The notes beneath the pieces were generated by a model, which ran no database searches, was not told where the DNA came from, and was given only the letters and a program-made list of their open reading frames with translations. DNA of 64,000 nucleotides, taken from assembly GCF_024748695.1 (NCBI RefSeq), contig NZ_CP087176.1, forward strand, positions 2,225,501 to 2,289,500. The letters are read 5' to 3'. Shown in pieces: positions 34,878 through 44,948 of this stretch; the stretch's first letter is position 1, and the number at the start of each line of letters is the position of its first letter. The translations under genes were made by a program, and so were the position numbers. The DNA is from Pseudomonas sp. B21-040. Lineage in GTDB: Bacteria > Pseudomonadota > Gammaproteobacteria > Pseudomonadales > Pseudomonadaceae.

Positions 34878-35990
34878 ATGAAACGTGTAGGTCTGATCGG
34901 TTGGCGCGGTATGGTCGGTTCCGTGCTCATGCAGCGGATGCTGGAAGAGCAGGATTTCGATCTTATCGAGCCGGTGTTTTTCACCACTTCCAATGTTGGT
35001 GGCCAAGGCCCGTCCGTGGGTAAGGATATTGCTCCGCTCAAGGACGCTTACAGCATTGAAGAGCTGAAAACCCTCGACGTGATTCTGACTTGCCAGGGTG
35101 GCGACTACACCAGCGAAGTGTTCCCCAAGCTGCGCGAAGCCGGCTGGCAGGGTTACTGGATCGATGCCGCTTCCAGCCTGCGTATGCAGGATGATGCGGT
35201 CATCGTGCTGGACCCGGTCAACCGCAAGGTCATTGACCAGCAGCTGGATGCGGGCACCAAGAATTACATCGGCGGCAACTGCACCGTCAGTCTGATGCTG
35301 ATGGGCCTGGGTGGCCTGTTTGAAGCCGGTCTGGTGGAGTGGATGAGCGCCATGACCTATCAGGCAGCCTCTGGTGCCGGCGCGCAGAACATGCGTGAAC
35401 TGATCAAGCAAATGGGCGCGACCCACGCCGCTGTCGCCGATCAACTGGCCGACCCTGCCAGCGCGATCCTCGACATCGATCGTCGTGTCGCCGAAGCCAT
35501 GCGCAGTGACGCGTACCCGACCGAGAACTTCGGCGTACCGCTGGCCGGCAGCCTGATCCCGTGGATCGACAAGGAACTGCCGAACGGCCAGAGCCGTGAA
35601 GAGTGGAAGGCGCAGGCCGAGACCAACAAGATCCTTGGTCGTTTCAAGAGCCCGATTCCGGTCGATGGCATCTGCGTGCGCATCGGCGCCATGCGCTGCC
35701 ACAGCCAGGCGCTGACCATCAAACTGAACAAAGACGTGCCGATCGCCGACATCGAAGGGCTGATCAGCCAGCACAACCCTTGGGTGAAACTGGTGCCGAA
35801 CAACCGCGACATCAGCATGCAGGAGCTGAGCCCTACCAAGGTCACTGGCACCCTGAACGTGCCGGTTGGCCGTCTGCGCAAGCTGAACATGGGTTCGCAA
35901 TTCGTCGGTGCCTTCACCGTCGGCGACCAACTGCTGTGGGGCGCGGCCGAACCGCTGCGTCGCATGCTGCGGATTCTGCTCGAGCGTTGA
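34878..35990 (+). CDS. asd: Aspartate-semialdehyde dehydrogenase
   Basis: This 370-residue NADPH enzyme reduces aspartyl phosphate to aspartate semialdehyde, feeding lysine, diaminopimelate, threonine and methionine synthesis. It begins [21 protein letters not shown] (NADP-binding GWRGMVGS), with the catalytic Cys135 in [10 protein letters not shown] and the substrate-binding RIGAMRCH around 270-278. It is of the gram-negative type, about 370 residues. The paralogue without the cysteine lies just downstream, after a terminator. Confidence 0.97.
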   Translation: MKRVGLIGWRGMVGSVLMQRMLEEQDFDLIEPVFFTTSNVGGQGPSVGKDIAPLKDAYSIEELKTLDVILTCQGGDYTSEVFPKLREAGWQGYWIDAASSLRMQDDAVIVLDPVNRKVIDQQLDAGTKNYIGGNCTVSLMLMGLGGLFEAGLVEWMSAMTYQAASGAGAQNMRELIKQMGATHAAVADQLADPASAILDIDRRVAEAMRSDAYPTENFGVPLAGSLIPWIDKELPNGQSREEWKAQAETNKILGRFKSPIPVDGICVRIGAMRCHSQALTIKLNKDVPIADIEGLISQHNPWVKLVPNNRDISMQELSPTKVTGTLNVPVGRLRKLNMGSQFVGAFTVGDQLLWGAAEPLRRMLRILLER

Positions 35991-36009
35991 TCGGTTGAAG
36001 CAATGAAAC

Positions 36010-36037
36010 AACCCGCGCCTTGAAAGAGGCGCGGGTT
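36010..36037 (+). terminator. Terminator of asd
   Basis: An 11-bp GC-rich stem (36010-36020 with 36027-36037), loop TGAAAG, is followed by TTTT. Confidence 0.85.
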
Positions 36038-36066
36038 TTTTGGTTATTGGGTGACTGTTAAGCCGC

Positions 36067-36134
36067 CATCGCGAGCAAGCTCGGCTCCTACAAGTGCGAT
36101 ACCAAACCTGTAGGAGCCGAGCTTGCTCGCGATG
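36067..36134. repeat. Paired REP element between asd and its paralogue
   Basis: 26-bp inverted arms (36067-36092 and 36109-36134) carry ATCGCGAGCAAGCTCGGCTC; the arms are identical in sequence to those of the 50-bp palindrome at 17268-17317, but with a 16-base centre. Confidence 0.9.
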
Positions 36135-36228
36135 AGGCCGGAACAGGCACCGCAGATCCCAGCCGAATTGCCTGTACGTCACCCACCCGGTAAAGTGCCG
36201 CTCCCCCCGTTTCGCCAGAGGTAGAACC

Positions 36229-37239
36229 ATGACCCAGTCCTTTGATATCGCTGTGATCGGCGCCACCGGTACTGTCGGCGAAACGCTGGTGCAGATTCTT
36301 GAAGAGCGCGATTTTCCGGTCGGCAACCTGCACTTGCTGGCCAGCAGCGAATCCGCCGGGCACTCGGTGCCTTTTCGCGGCAAGAACGTGCGGGTGCGGG
36401 AAGTCGACGAATTCGATTTCAGCAAAGTCCAATTGGTGTTCTTCGCGGCCGGGCCGGCGGTGACGCTCAGCTTCGCCTCTCGCGCTAGCGCTGCCGGTTG
36501 CTCGTTGATCGACCTGTCCGGTGCGTTGCCGGCCGATCAAGCGCCGCAAGTGGTGCCGGAAGCCAATGCCGAGGTATTGGCCACCCTGAAAAAGCCATTC
36601 CAGGTCAGCAGCCCAAGCCCTTCGGCCACCACACTGGCCGTGGTGCTGGCGCCATTGCTCGACGTGATCGACCTGCAGCGGGTCAATGTGACCGCCAGCC
36701 TGGCGGTCTCCGCTCAAGGCCGCGAAGCGGTAACAGAGCTGGCCCGGCAAACCGCCGAGTTGCTCAACGTGCGTCCGCTGGAGCCGACATTCTTTGATCG
36801 GCAGATGGCCTTCAACGTGTTGGCCCAGGTCGGCAAGCCTGATGAGCAGGGCCATACGCTGCTGGAAAAACGCCTGGTGCGCGAGTTGCGTCAGGTCATG
36901 GCGCTGCCTTTATTAAAGATTTCCGCCACTTGCATTCAAGCCCCGGTGTTTTTTGGCGATAGCTTTAGCGTGACCTTGCATTCCGCGAGCGCTGTCGACC
37001 TGACGAAAGTCAACGCAGCCCTTGAAGATGCACCGGGAATCGAGTTGGTAGAGGCGGGCGATTATCCGACTGCCGTGGGCGATGCGGTGGGGCAGGACGT
37101 GGTTTATGTCGGTCGGGTTCGCAGTGGAGTCGACGACCTGTCGGAACTTAATTTGTGGCTGACGTCAGATAACGTACGCAAAGGCGCTGCGCTCAATGCT
37201 GTGCAGGTGGCTGAATTGTTGATAAAAGACCAGCTGTAA
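36229..37239 (+). CDS. usg: Asd-like protein lacking the catalytic cysteine (USG-1 homologue)
   Basis: This 336-residue protein keeps the aspartate-semialdehyde dehydrogenase fold: the nucleotide-binding GATGTVGETLV at about residues 11-21 and the C-terminal dimerisation domain. At the active site, where true enzymes have a PNCS motif, it reads SPSPS (residues 128-132), with Pro131 at the cysteine position. It therefore cannot act as a dehydrogenase by the known mechanism. The gene corresponds to the USG-1-type paralogue found next to asd or truA in gammaproteobacteria, whose function is not established. The AGAGGT ribosome binding site before ATG 36229 and normal codon use argue it is expressed, not a pseudogene. 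Confidence 0.85.
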   Translation: MTQSFDIAVIGATGTVGETLVQILEERDFPVGNLHLLASSESAGHSVPFRGKNVRVREVDEFDFSKVQLVFFAAGPAVTLSFASRASAAGCSLIDLSGALPADQAPQVVPEANAEVLATLKKPFQVSSPSPSATTLAVVLAPLLDVIDLQRVNVTASLAVSAQGREAVTELARQTAELLNVRPLEPTFFDRQMAFNVLAQVGKPDEQGHTLLEKRLVRELRQVMALPLLKISATCIQAPVFFGDSFSVTLHSASAVDLTKVNAALEDAPGIELVEAGDYPTAVGDAVGQDVVYVGRVRSGVDDLSELNLWLTSDNVRKGAALNAVQVAELLIKDQL

Positions 37240-37305
37240 AAGATACTTGGCAACAATTCGCAGAATGATTCTAGCCGAGCGCTATGCTTGGCCGCAGTGC
37301 TGAAA

Positions 37306-37328
37306 GAAAGCCTCCGTGCGGGGCTTTC
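37306..37328 (+). other. Hairpin upstream of fimV
   Basis: GAAAGCC...GGGCTTTC can fold at 37306-37328, between the Asd paralogue and fimV. There is no T-tract. It might shape the fimV leader. The rest of 37240-37447 shows no feature. Confidence 0.35.
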
Positions 37329-37447
37329 CGGGGCAGACAAGAAATGATCGCGCGCGGTGACACTTCAGCGCTGCGCGCAACGCCTTACGGCAGCGACTAT
37401 CAAGACCTTCTCGCTGGCCGAGGAATGTTCAAACAAAGGATGAGGCT

Positions 37448-40099
37448 ATGGTTCAAGTTCGCAAACTGGTGTTAGCAATTGCGGCCGCCTCGGCGCTGTC
37501 CTCTGGTATGGCGCATGCCCTCGGGCTCGGGGAATTGACCCTGAAGTCGACGCTGAACCAACCCTTGGTGGCGGAAATCGAGTTGCTCGACATCAAGGAC
37601 CTGACGGCGGCCGAAGTGGTGCCGAGCCTGGCCTCGCCTGAAGATTTCGCCAAGGCCGGTGTCGACCGTCAGGCATTTCTCAATGACTTGACCTTCACGC
37701 CGGTGCTCAACGCCAGCGGCAAAAGCATCCTGCGTGTGACCTCCAGCAAACCACTGTCCGAACCCATGGTGAAATTCCTGGTTCAGGTGATGTGGCCGAA
37801 CGGTCGCCTGCTGCGCGATTACAGCGTGTTGCTCGATCCGTCCAAATTCTCGCCGCAGACCGCCGAAGCGGCTGCGCAGCCAGCGCCGACTCCATCAGTC
37901 ACCGCGCCAGTGACCGGAGCCACTGCGGCGGCTCAGCACACCACCACTGCGCACGATACTCTGTGGGAGATCGCTGCGAAGGCGCGCAATGGCGGCTCGG
38001 TCCAGCAAACCATGCTGGCCATCCAGGCGCTGAATCCGGATGCCTTTATCGATGGCAACATCAACCGATTGAAAACCGGTCAAGTGCTGCGCATGCCCGA
38101 GCAGGCTCAAGCTACCAGCCTGCCGCAGCCAAAGGCGATTGCCGAAGTGGCCGCGCAGAACAAGGCGTGGCGCCAGGGGCGTCGCTATGTGGCCAAGCCC
38201 GGAGCGGGGCAGCAGCAACTCGATGCCACCAAGCGTGGTAGCGCTGACACCGGCAACGCACACTCCACCAAGGACAAGTTGAGCCTGGTCTCGGCCGAAT
38301 CCGGCAAGGCGGGTGCCAAAGGTGCTGCGGGCGATGCCAAGAATCTGAGCAACAAACTGGCGATTACTCAGGAAAGCCTCGACACGACCCGTCGTGACAA
38401 TGCCGAACTGAAAAGCCGCATGACCGATCTGCAAAGTCAGCTGGACAAGCTGCAAAAACTGATCGAGCTGAAGAACAATCAACTGGCCAAGATGCAGGCC
38501 GTTGGCGCCGCGGGTGCACCTGCGGCGACCGCTCCGGCCATGTCTGCCGAGCTGGCCGCCAACCCTGCGACGGCACCTGCTGAAGTCGCCCCGGCGCCAG
38601 AAGCCGCTGCCGCTCCTGCACCAGCACCTGCTGAAACGCCAATCGAGCCTGCACCGGCCGTCTCGGACGATCAGAAATTCAACGAACTGCTGACCAATCC
38701 GATCCTGCTGGGTCTGATCGGCGGTGGTGCGGTGGTGCTTGCGCTCTTGCTGTTGTTGCTGGCGCGTCGTCGCAAAGCTCAGCAAGAAGCCGAGAAGCAT
38801 CTGCGCATGGCCCGTGCATTGTCCGAAGAACAGGACCTGTCCTATGGCAACGACCTGCCGGAAAGCAGCTTTGAAGGCCTGGAAGTTCCACCGCCCAGCG
38901 TAAAACTCGCCACGGCGCCGACGCCTGCTCCTGCTCCTGCTCCTGCTCCTGTTCCTAAAGCAGAGCCTGCTCCAGTGGTTGCGCCCGTTGTGATGACGAC
39001 ACCGATCGCAGCACCCCTGGTGTCGCCTGCCGCCGAGCGTGATGACGATGTGCTGAGCAAAGCGCAGTCGCACATCACGGCCGGTCGTCTGAACCAGGCT
39101 GCTGCGTTGCTGGAAGACGGCATCAAGCAAGAGCCACAACGCAGTGATCTGCGTCTGAAGCTGATGGAAGTGTATGGCCAGCAAGGCGACCGCGATGCGT
39201 TCGTGGGTCAGGAGCGTCAACTGGTCGCCAACGGCGACAACTTCGCTCAGGTCGAAAAGCTCAAGGCTCGTTTCCCGGCCATGGCCCTGGTTGCCGCAGG
39301 TGGCCTGGCTGCCGCGGCTATCGCTGCGGAACTGGATGCGCAATACGTCAAGGACCTGCTGCTGGACGAGCCGCAAGCCCCGGCGGCTGCCGATGACGAC
39401 TTCGACAGCGCTTTCGATTTGAGCCTGGACGATCTGGAGGGAACCTCCCCGGCGGTGGTTACGCCAGAAGAAGACACGTCGACCGAGCTGGAAGAGTTCC
39501 CGCTGGATGACGACTTGAGCTTTGAATCGGTGTTGCAGCAGCAAACCGAAATCAAGGAGAACCTCGACGACCTCGCGGACTTCGATCTGGACATGGACCT
39601 GGGGGCGGATCCGTCGCCGGCGATCCTCGCTGAAGACGACTTCCTGCTGGATCTGAGCCTGGACGAAGGCCTGAAGGATCTGCCGGTTGTACCTGAAGTG
39701 CCGCAGGATGACCTGGAATTGCCTGCCGACTTCGACCTGTCGCTGGCTGATGAAATGGACGCGGCTCCGGCACCGACTCCGACCGTGGCAGGCCTTGACG
39801 AACTTCCGGACGCCTTCGAGGCTGAGCTGGATGACGTCAACGCCGAGCTGGATCGTCTGTCCCAGAGCATTGGCGAACCGAGCTTTACCGCAGAGGACGC
39901 GATGGCCTCTGCAGGCGACGAGCCGGACTTCGACTTCCTCTCCGGTACGGATGAGGTCGCTACCAAGCTCGATCTGGCTCAGGCCTACATCGACATGGGT
40001 GACAATGACGGCGCACGGGACATCCTCAATGAGGTGGTGACCGAGGGTGATGCCGGGCAGAAGAGCGAAGCCAGGGAAATGCTTTCGCGTCTGGCTTGA
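37448..40099 (+). CDS. fimV: FimV pole-organising protein
   Basis: This 883-residue inner-membrane protein organises the cell pole and supports type IV pili and twitching. A signal sequence (residues 1-24, ending AHA) precedes the periplasmic N-terminal domain. A LysM-like peptidoglycan-binding segment lies around residues 155-220, a coiled-coil with Gln/Asn/Lys around 290-350, and one membrane span at about 418-440 (LLGLIGGGAVVLALLLLLL). The cytoplasmic part has an acidic, Asp/Leu-rich repeat region (630-820) and ends in the conserved FimV TPR-like domain (about 835-883, KLDLAQAYIDMGD). A GCT/CCT hexanucleotide repeat encodes Pro-Ala dipeptides at 38924-38953. Length matches Pseudomonas FimV (about 880-920). 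Confidence 0.95.
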   Translation: MVQVRKLVLAIAAASALSSGMAHALGLGELTLKSTLNQPLVAEIELLDIKDLTAAEVVPSLASPEDFAKAGVDRQAFLNDLTFTPVLNASGKSILRVTSSKPLSEPMVKFLVQVMWPNGRLLRDYSVLLDPSKFSPQTAEAAAQPAPTPSVTAPVTGATAAAQHTTTAHDTLWEIAAKARNGGSVQQTMLAIQALNPDAFIDGNINRLKTGQVLRMPEQAQATSLPQPKAIAEVAAQNKAWRQGRRYVAKPGAGQQQLDATKRGSADTGNAHSTKDKLSLVSAESGKAGAKGAAGDAKNLSNKLAITQESLDTTRRDNAELKSRMTDLQSQLDKLQKLIELKNNQLAKMQAVGAAGAPAATAPAMSAELAANPATAPAEVAPAPEAAAAPAPAPAETPIEPAPAVSDDQKFNELLTNPILLGLIGGGAVVLALLLLLLARRRKAQQEAEKHLRMARALSEEQDLSYGNDLPESSFEGLEVPPPSVKLATAPTPAPAPAPAPVPKAEPAPVVAPVVMTTPIAAPLVSPAAERDDDVLSKAQSHITAGRLNQAAALLEDGIKQEPQRSDLRLKLMEVYGQQGDRDAFVGQERQLVANGDNFAQVEKLKARFPAMALVAAGGLAAAAIAAELDAQYVKDLLLDEPQAPAAADDDFDSAFDLSLDDLEGTSPAVVTPEEDTSTELEEFPLDDDLSFESVLQQQTEIKENLDDLADFDLDMDLGADPSPAILAEDDFLLDLSLDEGLKDLPVVPEVPQDDLELPADFDLSLADEMDAAPAPTPTVAGLDELPDAFEAELDDVNAELDRLSQSIGEPSFTAEDAMASAGDEPDFDFLSGTDEVATKLDLAQAYIDMGDNDGARDILNEVVTEGDAGQKSEAREMLSRLA

Positions 40100-40119
40100 G
40101 TGGTCGCTGCGCAGTAAAC

Positions 40120-40149
40120 AAAACGGCAGCCCGGTGAGGCTGCCGTTTT
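40120..40149. terminator. Terminator of fimV
   Basis: A 12-bp stem (40120-40131 with 40138-40149), loop CGGTGA, has A and T runs on the two sides. Confidence 0.85.
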
Positions 40150-40275
40150 TGTTCGCGTGATGAGCTGGGGACTCTATCGTTTCGCGCGTTATGTGGTTGT
40201 CTATATAGCGAGGCTCGCACGTGTAGTGCAGCGGCACAAAAGACACGCGCCTCTGGCGTCCCGGTCCAGCCGCCT

Positions 40276-40281
40276 TATAAT
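40276..40281 (+). promoter_or_regulatory. TATAAT -10 element before truA
   Basis: A perfect -10 hexamer lies at 40276-40281, 65 bases before the chosen truA start. The -35 region (CTGGCG at 40253-40258) is poor. It argues that in-frame codons from 40157 to 40280 are not translated. Confidence 0.5.
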
Positions 40282-40345
40282 GCCCGCCTTTGCGCACATC
40301 AGCAGGCTGCACCCCTTGGCAAATATAGAGAATCCGGCCGCCGAA

Positions 40346-41170
40346 ATGGCGGCCGACGGCTTTTTCCGCGTCGCACTGGGCGTTGAATACAAAGGTTCGC
40401 GTTATCGCGGCTGGCAGCGCCAGGCCAGCGGCGTGCTCACGGTTCAGGAAACCCTTGAGAACGCCTTGTCCAAAGTCGCCGACTCACCGGTGTCGCTGCT
40501 CTGCGCCGGGCGTACGGACGCTGGCGTACATGCGTGTGGTCAGGTGGTGCATTTCGATACGCAGGTCGAGCGTTCGATGAAAGCCTGGGTGATGGGCGCC
40601 AATATCAATTTGCCCCACGATGTCAGCGTCAGTTGGGCCAAGGTCATGCCGGCGCATTTTCATGCGCGATTCAAGGCTATCGCCCGACGTTATCGTTATG
40701 TGATCTACAACGATCAGATCCGTCCGGCACATTTGAACGACGAGATCACCTGGAACCACCGCCCGCTAGACGTCGAGCGCATGGCCGAGGCGGCGCAGTA
40801 TCTGTTGGGTACCCACGATTTCAGTGCGTTCCGTGCAGGTCAGTGCCAAGCCAAATCGCCGATCAAGGAACTGCATCACCTGCGGGTCACGCGTCACGGC
40901 AAGATGATTGTGCTGGACATCCGCGCCAGTGCATTTCTGCATCATATGGTGCGCAACATTGCTGGCGTGCTGATGACCATCGGCGCCGGCGAGCGTCCGG
41001 TGGAGTGGATGAAGGAAGTGCTGGAAAGCCGCATTCGCCGTTCCGGCGGGGTCACGGCGCATCCGTTCGGCCTGTATCTGGTGCAGGTCGAGTACCGCGA
41101 TGAGTTTCAATTGCCCGAGCGTTACATCGGCCCACACTTCCTGACCGGTTTCACGGAACTTGACGGCTGA
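40346..41170 (+). CDS. truA: tRNA pseudouridine(38-40) synthase
   Basis: This enzyme makes pseudouridine at positions 38-40 of tRNA anticodon stems. The catalytic Asp58 lies in AGRTDAGVH, followed by GQVVHF. ATG 40346 gives 274 residues, matching the family (265-290). It has only a GAGA ribosome binding site 14 bases away, and TTG 40316 or ATG 40280 are in-frame alternatives; the latter overlaps a -10 box. The C-terminus ends EYRDEFQLPERY and so on. trpF follows after 63 bases, and this gene starts a long run of same-strand core genes. Confidence 0.93.
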   Translation: MAADGFFRVALGVEYKGSRYRGWQRQASGVLTVQETLENALSKVADSPVSLLCAGRTDAGVHACGQVVHFDTQVERSMKAWVMGANINLPHDVSVSWAKVMPAHFHARFKAIARRYRYVIYNDQIRPAHLNDEITWNHRPLDVERMAEAAQYLLGTHDFSAFRAGQCQAKSPIKELHHLRVTRHGKMIVLDIRASAFLHHMVRNIAGVLMTIGAGERPVEWMKEVLESRIRRSGGVTAHPFGLYLVQVEYRDEFQLPERYIGPHFLTGFTELDG

Positions 41171-41233
41171 CGCCCTCGAATGCATTTGTTACCATCCGGG
41201 ACTTCCCCGGATTTACCCTGAGGTTTTATCGAC

Positions 41234-41854
41234 ATGTCAGCCGTTCGCAGCAAGATTTGCGGGATTACCCGCATAGAAGATGCGTTGGCGGCGGTCGAGG
41301 CGGGGGCCGATGCCATCGGGTTCGTGTTCTATGCCAAAAGCCCGAGGGCTGTGACGTTCCAGCAGGCGCGCGACATCATCAGGGTGCTGCCGCCGTTCGT
41401 CACAACCGTGGGGTTGTTCGTCAACGCCAGTCGGTGCGAGCTGGGTGAGTTGCTCGACGCCGTGCCGCTGGACCTGTTGCAGTTCCATGGCGATGAAACG
41501 GCTGCCGAGTGTGAAGGGTGGAACCGGCCGTACATCAAGGCGCTTCGGGTCAAGGCGGGTGACGACATCGCGGCGGCCTGCGATGCGTTTCCTACGGCCA
41601 GCGGTATCTTGCTTGACGCTTATGTCGAAGGCATTCCCGGTGGAACCGGTGAGGCGTTCGACTGGTCTCTGATACCGCAGGGCTTGAGCAAGCCAATCAT
41701 TCTGGCGGGCGGTTTGACGCCTGAAAACGTCGCCGAAGCGATTGCCCGGGTCAAGCCTTACGCCGTGGACGTCAGCGGTGGGGTAGAGGCGAGCAAGGGC
41801 ATCAAGGATCACGCAAAGATTCAGGCATTTATAGAAGCGGTGCGTAGGAGCTAG
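41234..41854 (+). CDS. trpF: Phosphoribosylanthranilate isomerase
   Basis: This 206-residue TIM-barrel enzyme performs the Amadori rearrangement in tryptophan synthesis. It begins [17 protein letters not shown], with the catalytic Cys9, and the general-acid Asp in ILLDAYV (about residue 125). The phosphate-binding loop [11 protein letters not shown] is near 155. A GAGG ribosome binding site precedes ATG 41234. As in other pseudomonads it lies between truA and accD, away from trpBA. Confidence 0.97.
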   Translation: MSAVRSKICGITRIEDALAAVEAGADAIGFVFYAKSPRAVTFQQARDIIRVLPPFVTTVGLFVNASRCELGELLDAVPLDLLQFHGDETAAECEGWNRPYIKALRVKAGDDIAAACDAFPTASGILLDAYVEGIPGGTGEAFDWSLIPQGLSKPIILAGGLTPENVAEAIARVKPYAVDVSGGVEASKGIKDHAKIQAFIEAVRRS

Positions 41855-42061
41855 GTTGATGTGACGGCTGGCAGACTGCCGCCGTCCATAACTTCACTTG
41901 CACAAAGCAGGCACGGCTGAGGATGTTTCGGGTTGTACGCAGGTCGCGTTTCGCTGACCCGGCCACTCGATCAATCATCGCCACACACATGAATTTAGCT
42001 CAAGGGCATACGCGGGGCTGCGAACAAAGCGTTCGAGCCGCCGGTACTGGAGAAAGAAAGC

Positions 42062-42982
42062 ATGAGCAACTGGTTAGTAGACAAACTGATCCCTTCGATC
42101 ATGCGTTCCGAGGTCAAGAAGAGCTCGGTGCCTGAAGGTCTGTGGCACAAATGCCCGTCTTGCGAGGCTGTGCTGTATCGTCCGGAGCTGGAAAAGACCC
42201 TGGATGTTTGCCCCAAGTGCAACCACCACATGCGTATCGGCGCCCGCGCCCGCATTGATATCTTCCTTGATGCCGAAGGCCGTGCCGAACTGGGTGCGGA
42301 CCTGGAGCCGGTTGACCGTCTGAAGTTTCGTGACGGCAAGAAGTACAAGGATCGCCTGACTGCTGCCCAGAAGCAGACCGGCGAAAAAGACGCACTGATT
42401 TCCATGAGCGGCACATTGCTGGGCATGCCAGTCGTTGTTTCGGCCTTCGAATTCTCCTTCATGGGCGGTTCGATGGGCGCCATCGTCGGTGAGCGCTTCG
42501 TTCGCGCCGCCAACTATGCGCTGGAAAACAAGTGCCCAATGATCTGCTTCGCCGCTTCCGGTGGTGCGCGGATGCAGGAAGCCTTGATCTCCCTGATGCA
42601 AATGGCCAAGACCTCCGCGGTACTGGCGCGTCTGCGTGAAGAAGGCATTCCGTTCATCTCCGTGCTGACCGACCCGGTTTACGGGGGCGTTTCTGCCAGC
42701 CTGGCGATGCTCGGTGATGTGATCGTCGGTGAGCCCAAAGCCCTGATCGGTTTTGCCGGCCCGCGTGTAATCGAGCAAACCGTGCGTGAAAAACTGCCGG
42801 AAGGCTTCCAGCGCAGTGAGTTCCTGCTGGAGCACGGTGCCATCGACATGATCGTTCACCGTCAGGAGCTGCGTCCGCGCCTGGGCAACCTGCTGGCGCA
42901 AATGATGGGCCTGCCGACGCCGAAATTCGTCGCTGCGCCAATCGAGCCGATCGTGGTTCCACCGGTACCTGCCAACCTATGA
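42062..42982 (+). CDS. accD: Acetyl-CoA carboxylase carboxyltransferase subunit beta
   Basis: This 306-residue subunit, with AccA, transfers the carboxyl group from biotin to acetyl-CoA in fatty acid synthesis. A zinc ribbon is formed by Cys31, Cys34, Cys50 and Cys53. The carboxyltransferase core follows, with the conserved [14 protein letters not shown] around 135-150. A GGAGAAAGAAAG ribosome binding site precedes ATG 42062. The stop overlaps the folC start by four bases, so the two genes should be translationally coupled. Confidence 0.98.
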   Translation: MSNWLVDKLIPSIMRSEVKKSSVPEGLWHKCPSCEAVLYRPELEKTLDVCPKCNHHMRIGARARIDIFLDAEGRAELGADLEPVDRLKFRDGKKYKDRLTAAQKQTGEKDALISMSGTLLGMPVVVSAFEFSFMGGSMGAIVGERFVRAANYALENKCPMICFAASGGARMQEALISLMQMAKTSAVLARLREEGIPFISVLTDPVYGGVSASLAMLGDVIVGEPKALIGFAGPRVIEQTVREKLPEGFQRSEFLLEHGAIDMIVHRQELRPRLGNLLAQMMGLPTPKFVAAPIEPIVVPPVPANL

Positions 42983-44286
42983 CCCAACGTACCCTTGGCG
43001 AGTGGCTCGCCTACCTTGAGCAGTTGCACCCTTCGGCCATCGACATGGGCCTGGAGCGCTCGCAACAGGTAGCGTCCCGCATGGGACTGGGCAAGCCGGC
43101 GCCTCGGGTGATTACGGTCACCGGCACCAACGGCAAGGGTTCTACCTGCGCATTTGTGGCCTCGTTGCTACGGGCGCAGGGCCTGAACGTCGGTGTCTAC
43201 AACTCTCCGCACCTGCTGCGTTACAACGAGCGGGTGCAGGTCAATGGCGTCGAAGCCACGGATGCCGCGCTGTGCGAAGCCTTCGCGGCTGTCGAGGCCG
43301 GCCGTGGCGATACTTCCCTGACGTATTTCGAAATGGGCACCCTGGCAGCGTTCTGGCTGTTTCAACAGGCCGGGCTTGATGCCGTGGTGCTGGAAGTCGG
43401 TCTGGGTGGGCGTCTGGACACGGTCAACGTGGTGGATGCCGACATGGCGCTGGTCACCAGCATCGGCGTCGATCATGCGGACTATCTGGGAGATACCCGT
43501 GAGTCCGTGGCTTACGAAAAAGCCGGCATCTTCCGCCAGGGCGCGCCTGCGCTGTGTGGCGATCTGAATCCTCCACAACCACTGCTGGACAAGGCGCGCG
43601 AGCTGGCTTGCCCGTTTTACCTGCGTGGGCGTGATTTCGACCTCGGCATTACCGATCACAACTGGCAATGGCGCGGACTTGATGCGCAGGGGCGCGCCGT
43701 GGAATTGCGTGATTTGCCCTTGCTCGATCTGCCAATGGAAAACGCTGCGCTGGCGTTGCAGGCCTACTTGTTGCTGGGTTTGCCGTGGGTGGATGCACAG
43801 ATTGTCGATGCCCTGAAAGCGACGCGGGTAGTCGGTCGTCTCGATCGTCGGCAGTTCGACTGGCAGGGCAAGCGCCTGAACCTGTTGCTGGACGTGGGCC
43901 ATAACCCGCATGCCGCCGAGTACCTGGCTCGCCGTTTGGCCAGTCGACCACCAGCCGGCAAGCGTCTGGCGGTGTTCGGGTTGCTGGCTGACAAGGATCT
44001 GGATGGTGTTGTCGGTGAATTGAATGCTAGTGTCCAGCATTGGGCTGTGGCGCCGCTGGATTCGCCGCGCGCCCGTCCGGTCGCTGATTTGCACAAGGCG
44101 TTGAAGAGCCTTGGTGCTTGCGTAACATCTTATGCAAGTGTGGCCGCCGCGCTGGAAGGTCAGTGTGCGCTGGCGACGAGCGACGACGAGATTCTGTTGT
44201 TCGGATCATTTTATTGTGTCGCCGAAGCCCTTGAATGGTTGGCTCGGCGCTCCACGGAGGAAGCGGCAAATGGCATTGCTGGATAA
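42979..44286 (+). CDS. folC: Folylpolyglutamate synthase / dihydrofolate synthase
   Basis: This 435-residue Mur-ligase-family enzyme joins glutamate to dihydropteroate and to folates. The P-loop TGTNGKGS is at about residues 48-55, and a GLGGRLDT motif follows near 142. The C-terminal Rossmann domain holds [13 protein letters not shown] (about 305). The start overlaps accD by four bases, and its end overlaps the SPOR gene by 17 bases. Confidence 0.97.
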   Translation: MTQRTLGEWLAYLEQLHPSAIDMGLERSQQVASRMGLGKPAPRVITVTGTNGKGSTCAFVASLLRAQGLNVGVYNSPHLLRYNERVQVNGVEATDAALCEAFAAVEAGRGDTSLTYFEMGTLAAFWLFQQAGLDAVVLEVGLGGRLDTVNVVDADMALVTSIGVDHADYLGDTRESVAYEKAGIFRQGAPALCGDLNPPQPLLDKARELACPFYLRGRDFDLGITDHNWQWRGLDAQGRAVELRDLPLLDLPMENAALALQAYLLLGLPWVDAQIVDALKATRVVGRLDRRQFDWQGKRLNLLLDVGHNPHAAEYLARRLASRPPAGKRLAVFGLLADKDLDGVVGELNASVQHWAVAPLDSPRARPVADLHKALKSLGACVTSYASVAAALEGQCALATSDDEILLFGSFYCVAEALEWLARRSTEEAANGIAG

Positions 44287-44926
44287 GGCCTACAAACAGC
44301 GTATGGTTGGCGCTCTGGTGCTGGTGGCGTTGGCGGTGATTTTCCTGCCGATGCTGTTTTCCCGGCAGGATGAGCAGCGGCAGGTGACGGTCGATGCGCC
44401 GGCTGCGCCGCAGGCGCCGGCAATGCCGCAAGTTCAGGTCGAACCGGTGGTGGTGCCTGAGCCGCAAGCGCTGCCTCAAGAGCCTGTGCCGAGCGATGAT
44501 GAAATCGCTCAGCAAGAAGTGCCTTCGGCACCTGTTGCGCCGGTTGCCCGTGTAGCCCCTGCGCCTGTGGCCAAGCCGGCTCCGGTGCCTGCTTTGGCCG
44601 CCAAGCCTGCTGCCGCGCCGTCGCAGCCTATCTCGGCAGCGCCGGGCAAGCCTGACACCACGCAAAGCCGTATCGACGCCAACGGTCTGTCGGTCAGCTG
44701 GTCGGTTCAGGTGGCGAGTCTTGCGAGCCGAGAAAATGCCGAAAGCCTGCAGAAAGACCTGCGCAGTCAGGGCTACAACGCTTACATCCGATCCTCTGAT
44801 GGCAAGAATCGAGTGTTTGTCGGTCCGCTGATCGAGCGCGCCGAAGCCGACCGTCTGCGTGACTTGTTGGACCGCCAGAAGAAGCTCAAGGGCTTCGTCG
44901 TGCGCTTCCAGCCTGAGCGCGGTTAA
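44270..44926 (+). CDS. dedD: SPOR-domain cell-division protein (DedD-like)
   Basis: This 218-residue inner-membrane protein has one membrane span (about residues 13-32, VGALVLVALAVIFLPMLF), a long periplasmic Pro/Ala-rich linker and a C-terminal SPOR domain (about 140-218, WSVQVASLASRENA...RFQPERG). SPOR domains bind glycan strands that lack peptide stems at the septum. ATG 44270 is chosen for its CGGAGG ribosome binding site; upstream in-frame codons lie within folC. The overlap with folC suggests coupled translation. Confidence 0.92.
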   Translation: MALLDKAYKQRMVGALVLVALAVIFLPMLFSRQDEQRQVTVDAPAAPQAPAMPQVQVEPVVVPEPQALPQEPVPSDDEIAQQEVPSAPVAPVARVAPAPVAKPAPVPALAAKPAAAPSQPISAAPGKPDTTQSRIDANGLSVSWSVQVASLASRENAESLQKDLRSQGYNAYIRSSDGKNRVFVGPLIERAEADRLRDLLDRQKKLKGFVVRFQPERG

Positions 44927-44948
44927 CGAGCGACCAATCGACTCTTTT

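Noticed and set aside
37895..40312. 805-codon open frame opposite fimV
   Set aside because: The forward frame gives FimV with signal sequence, LysM region, membrane span and TPR domain; the reverse frame is Arg/Gln-rich shadow.
40157..40345. Longer truA starting at 40157 or 40280
   Set aside because: The extra codons overlap the fimV terminator region and a perfect -10 box; homologues start close to 40346.
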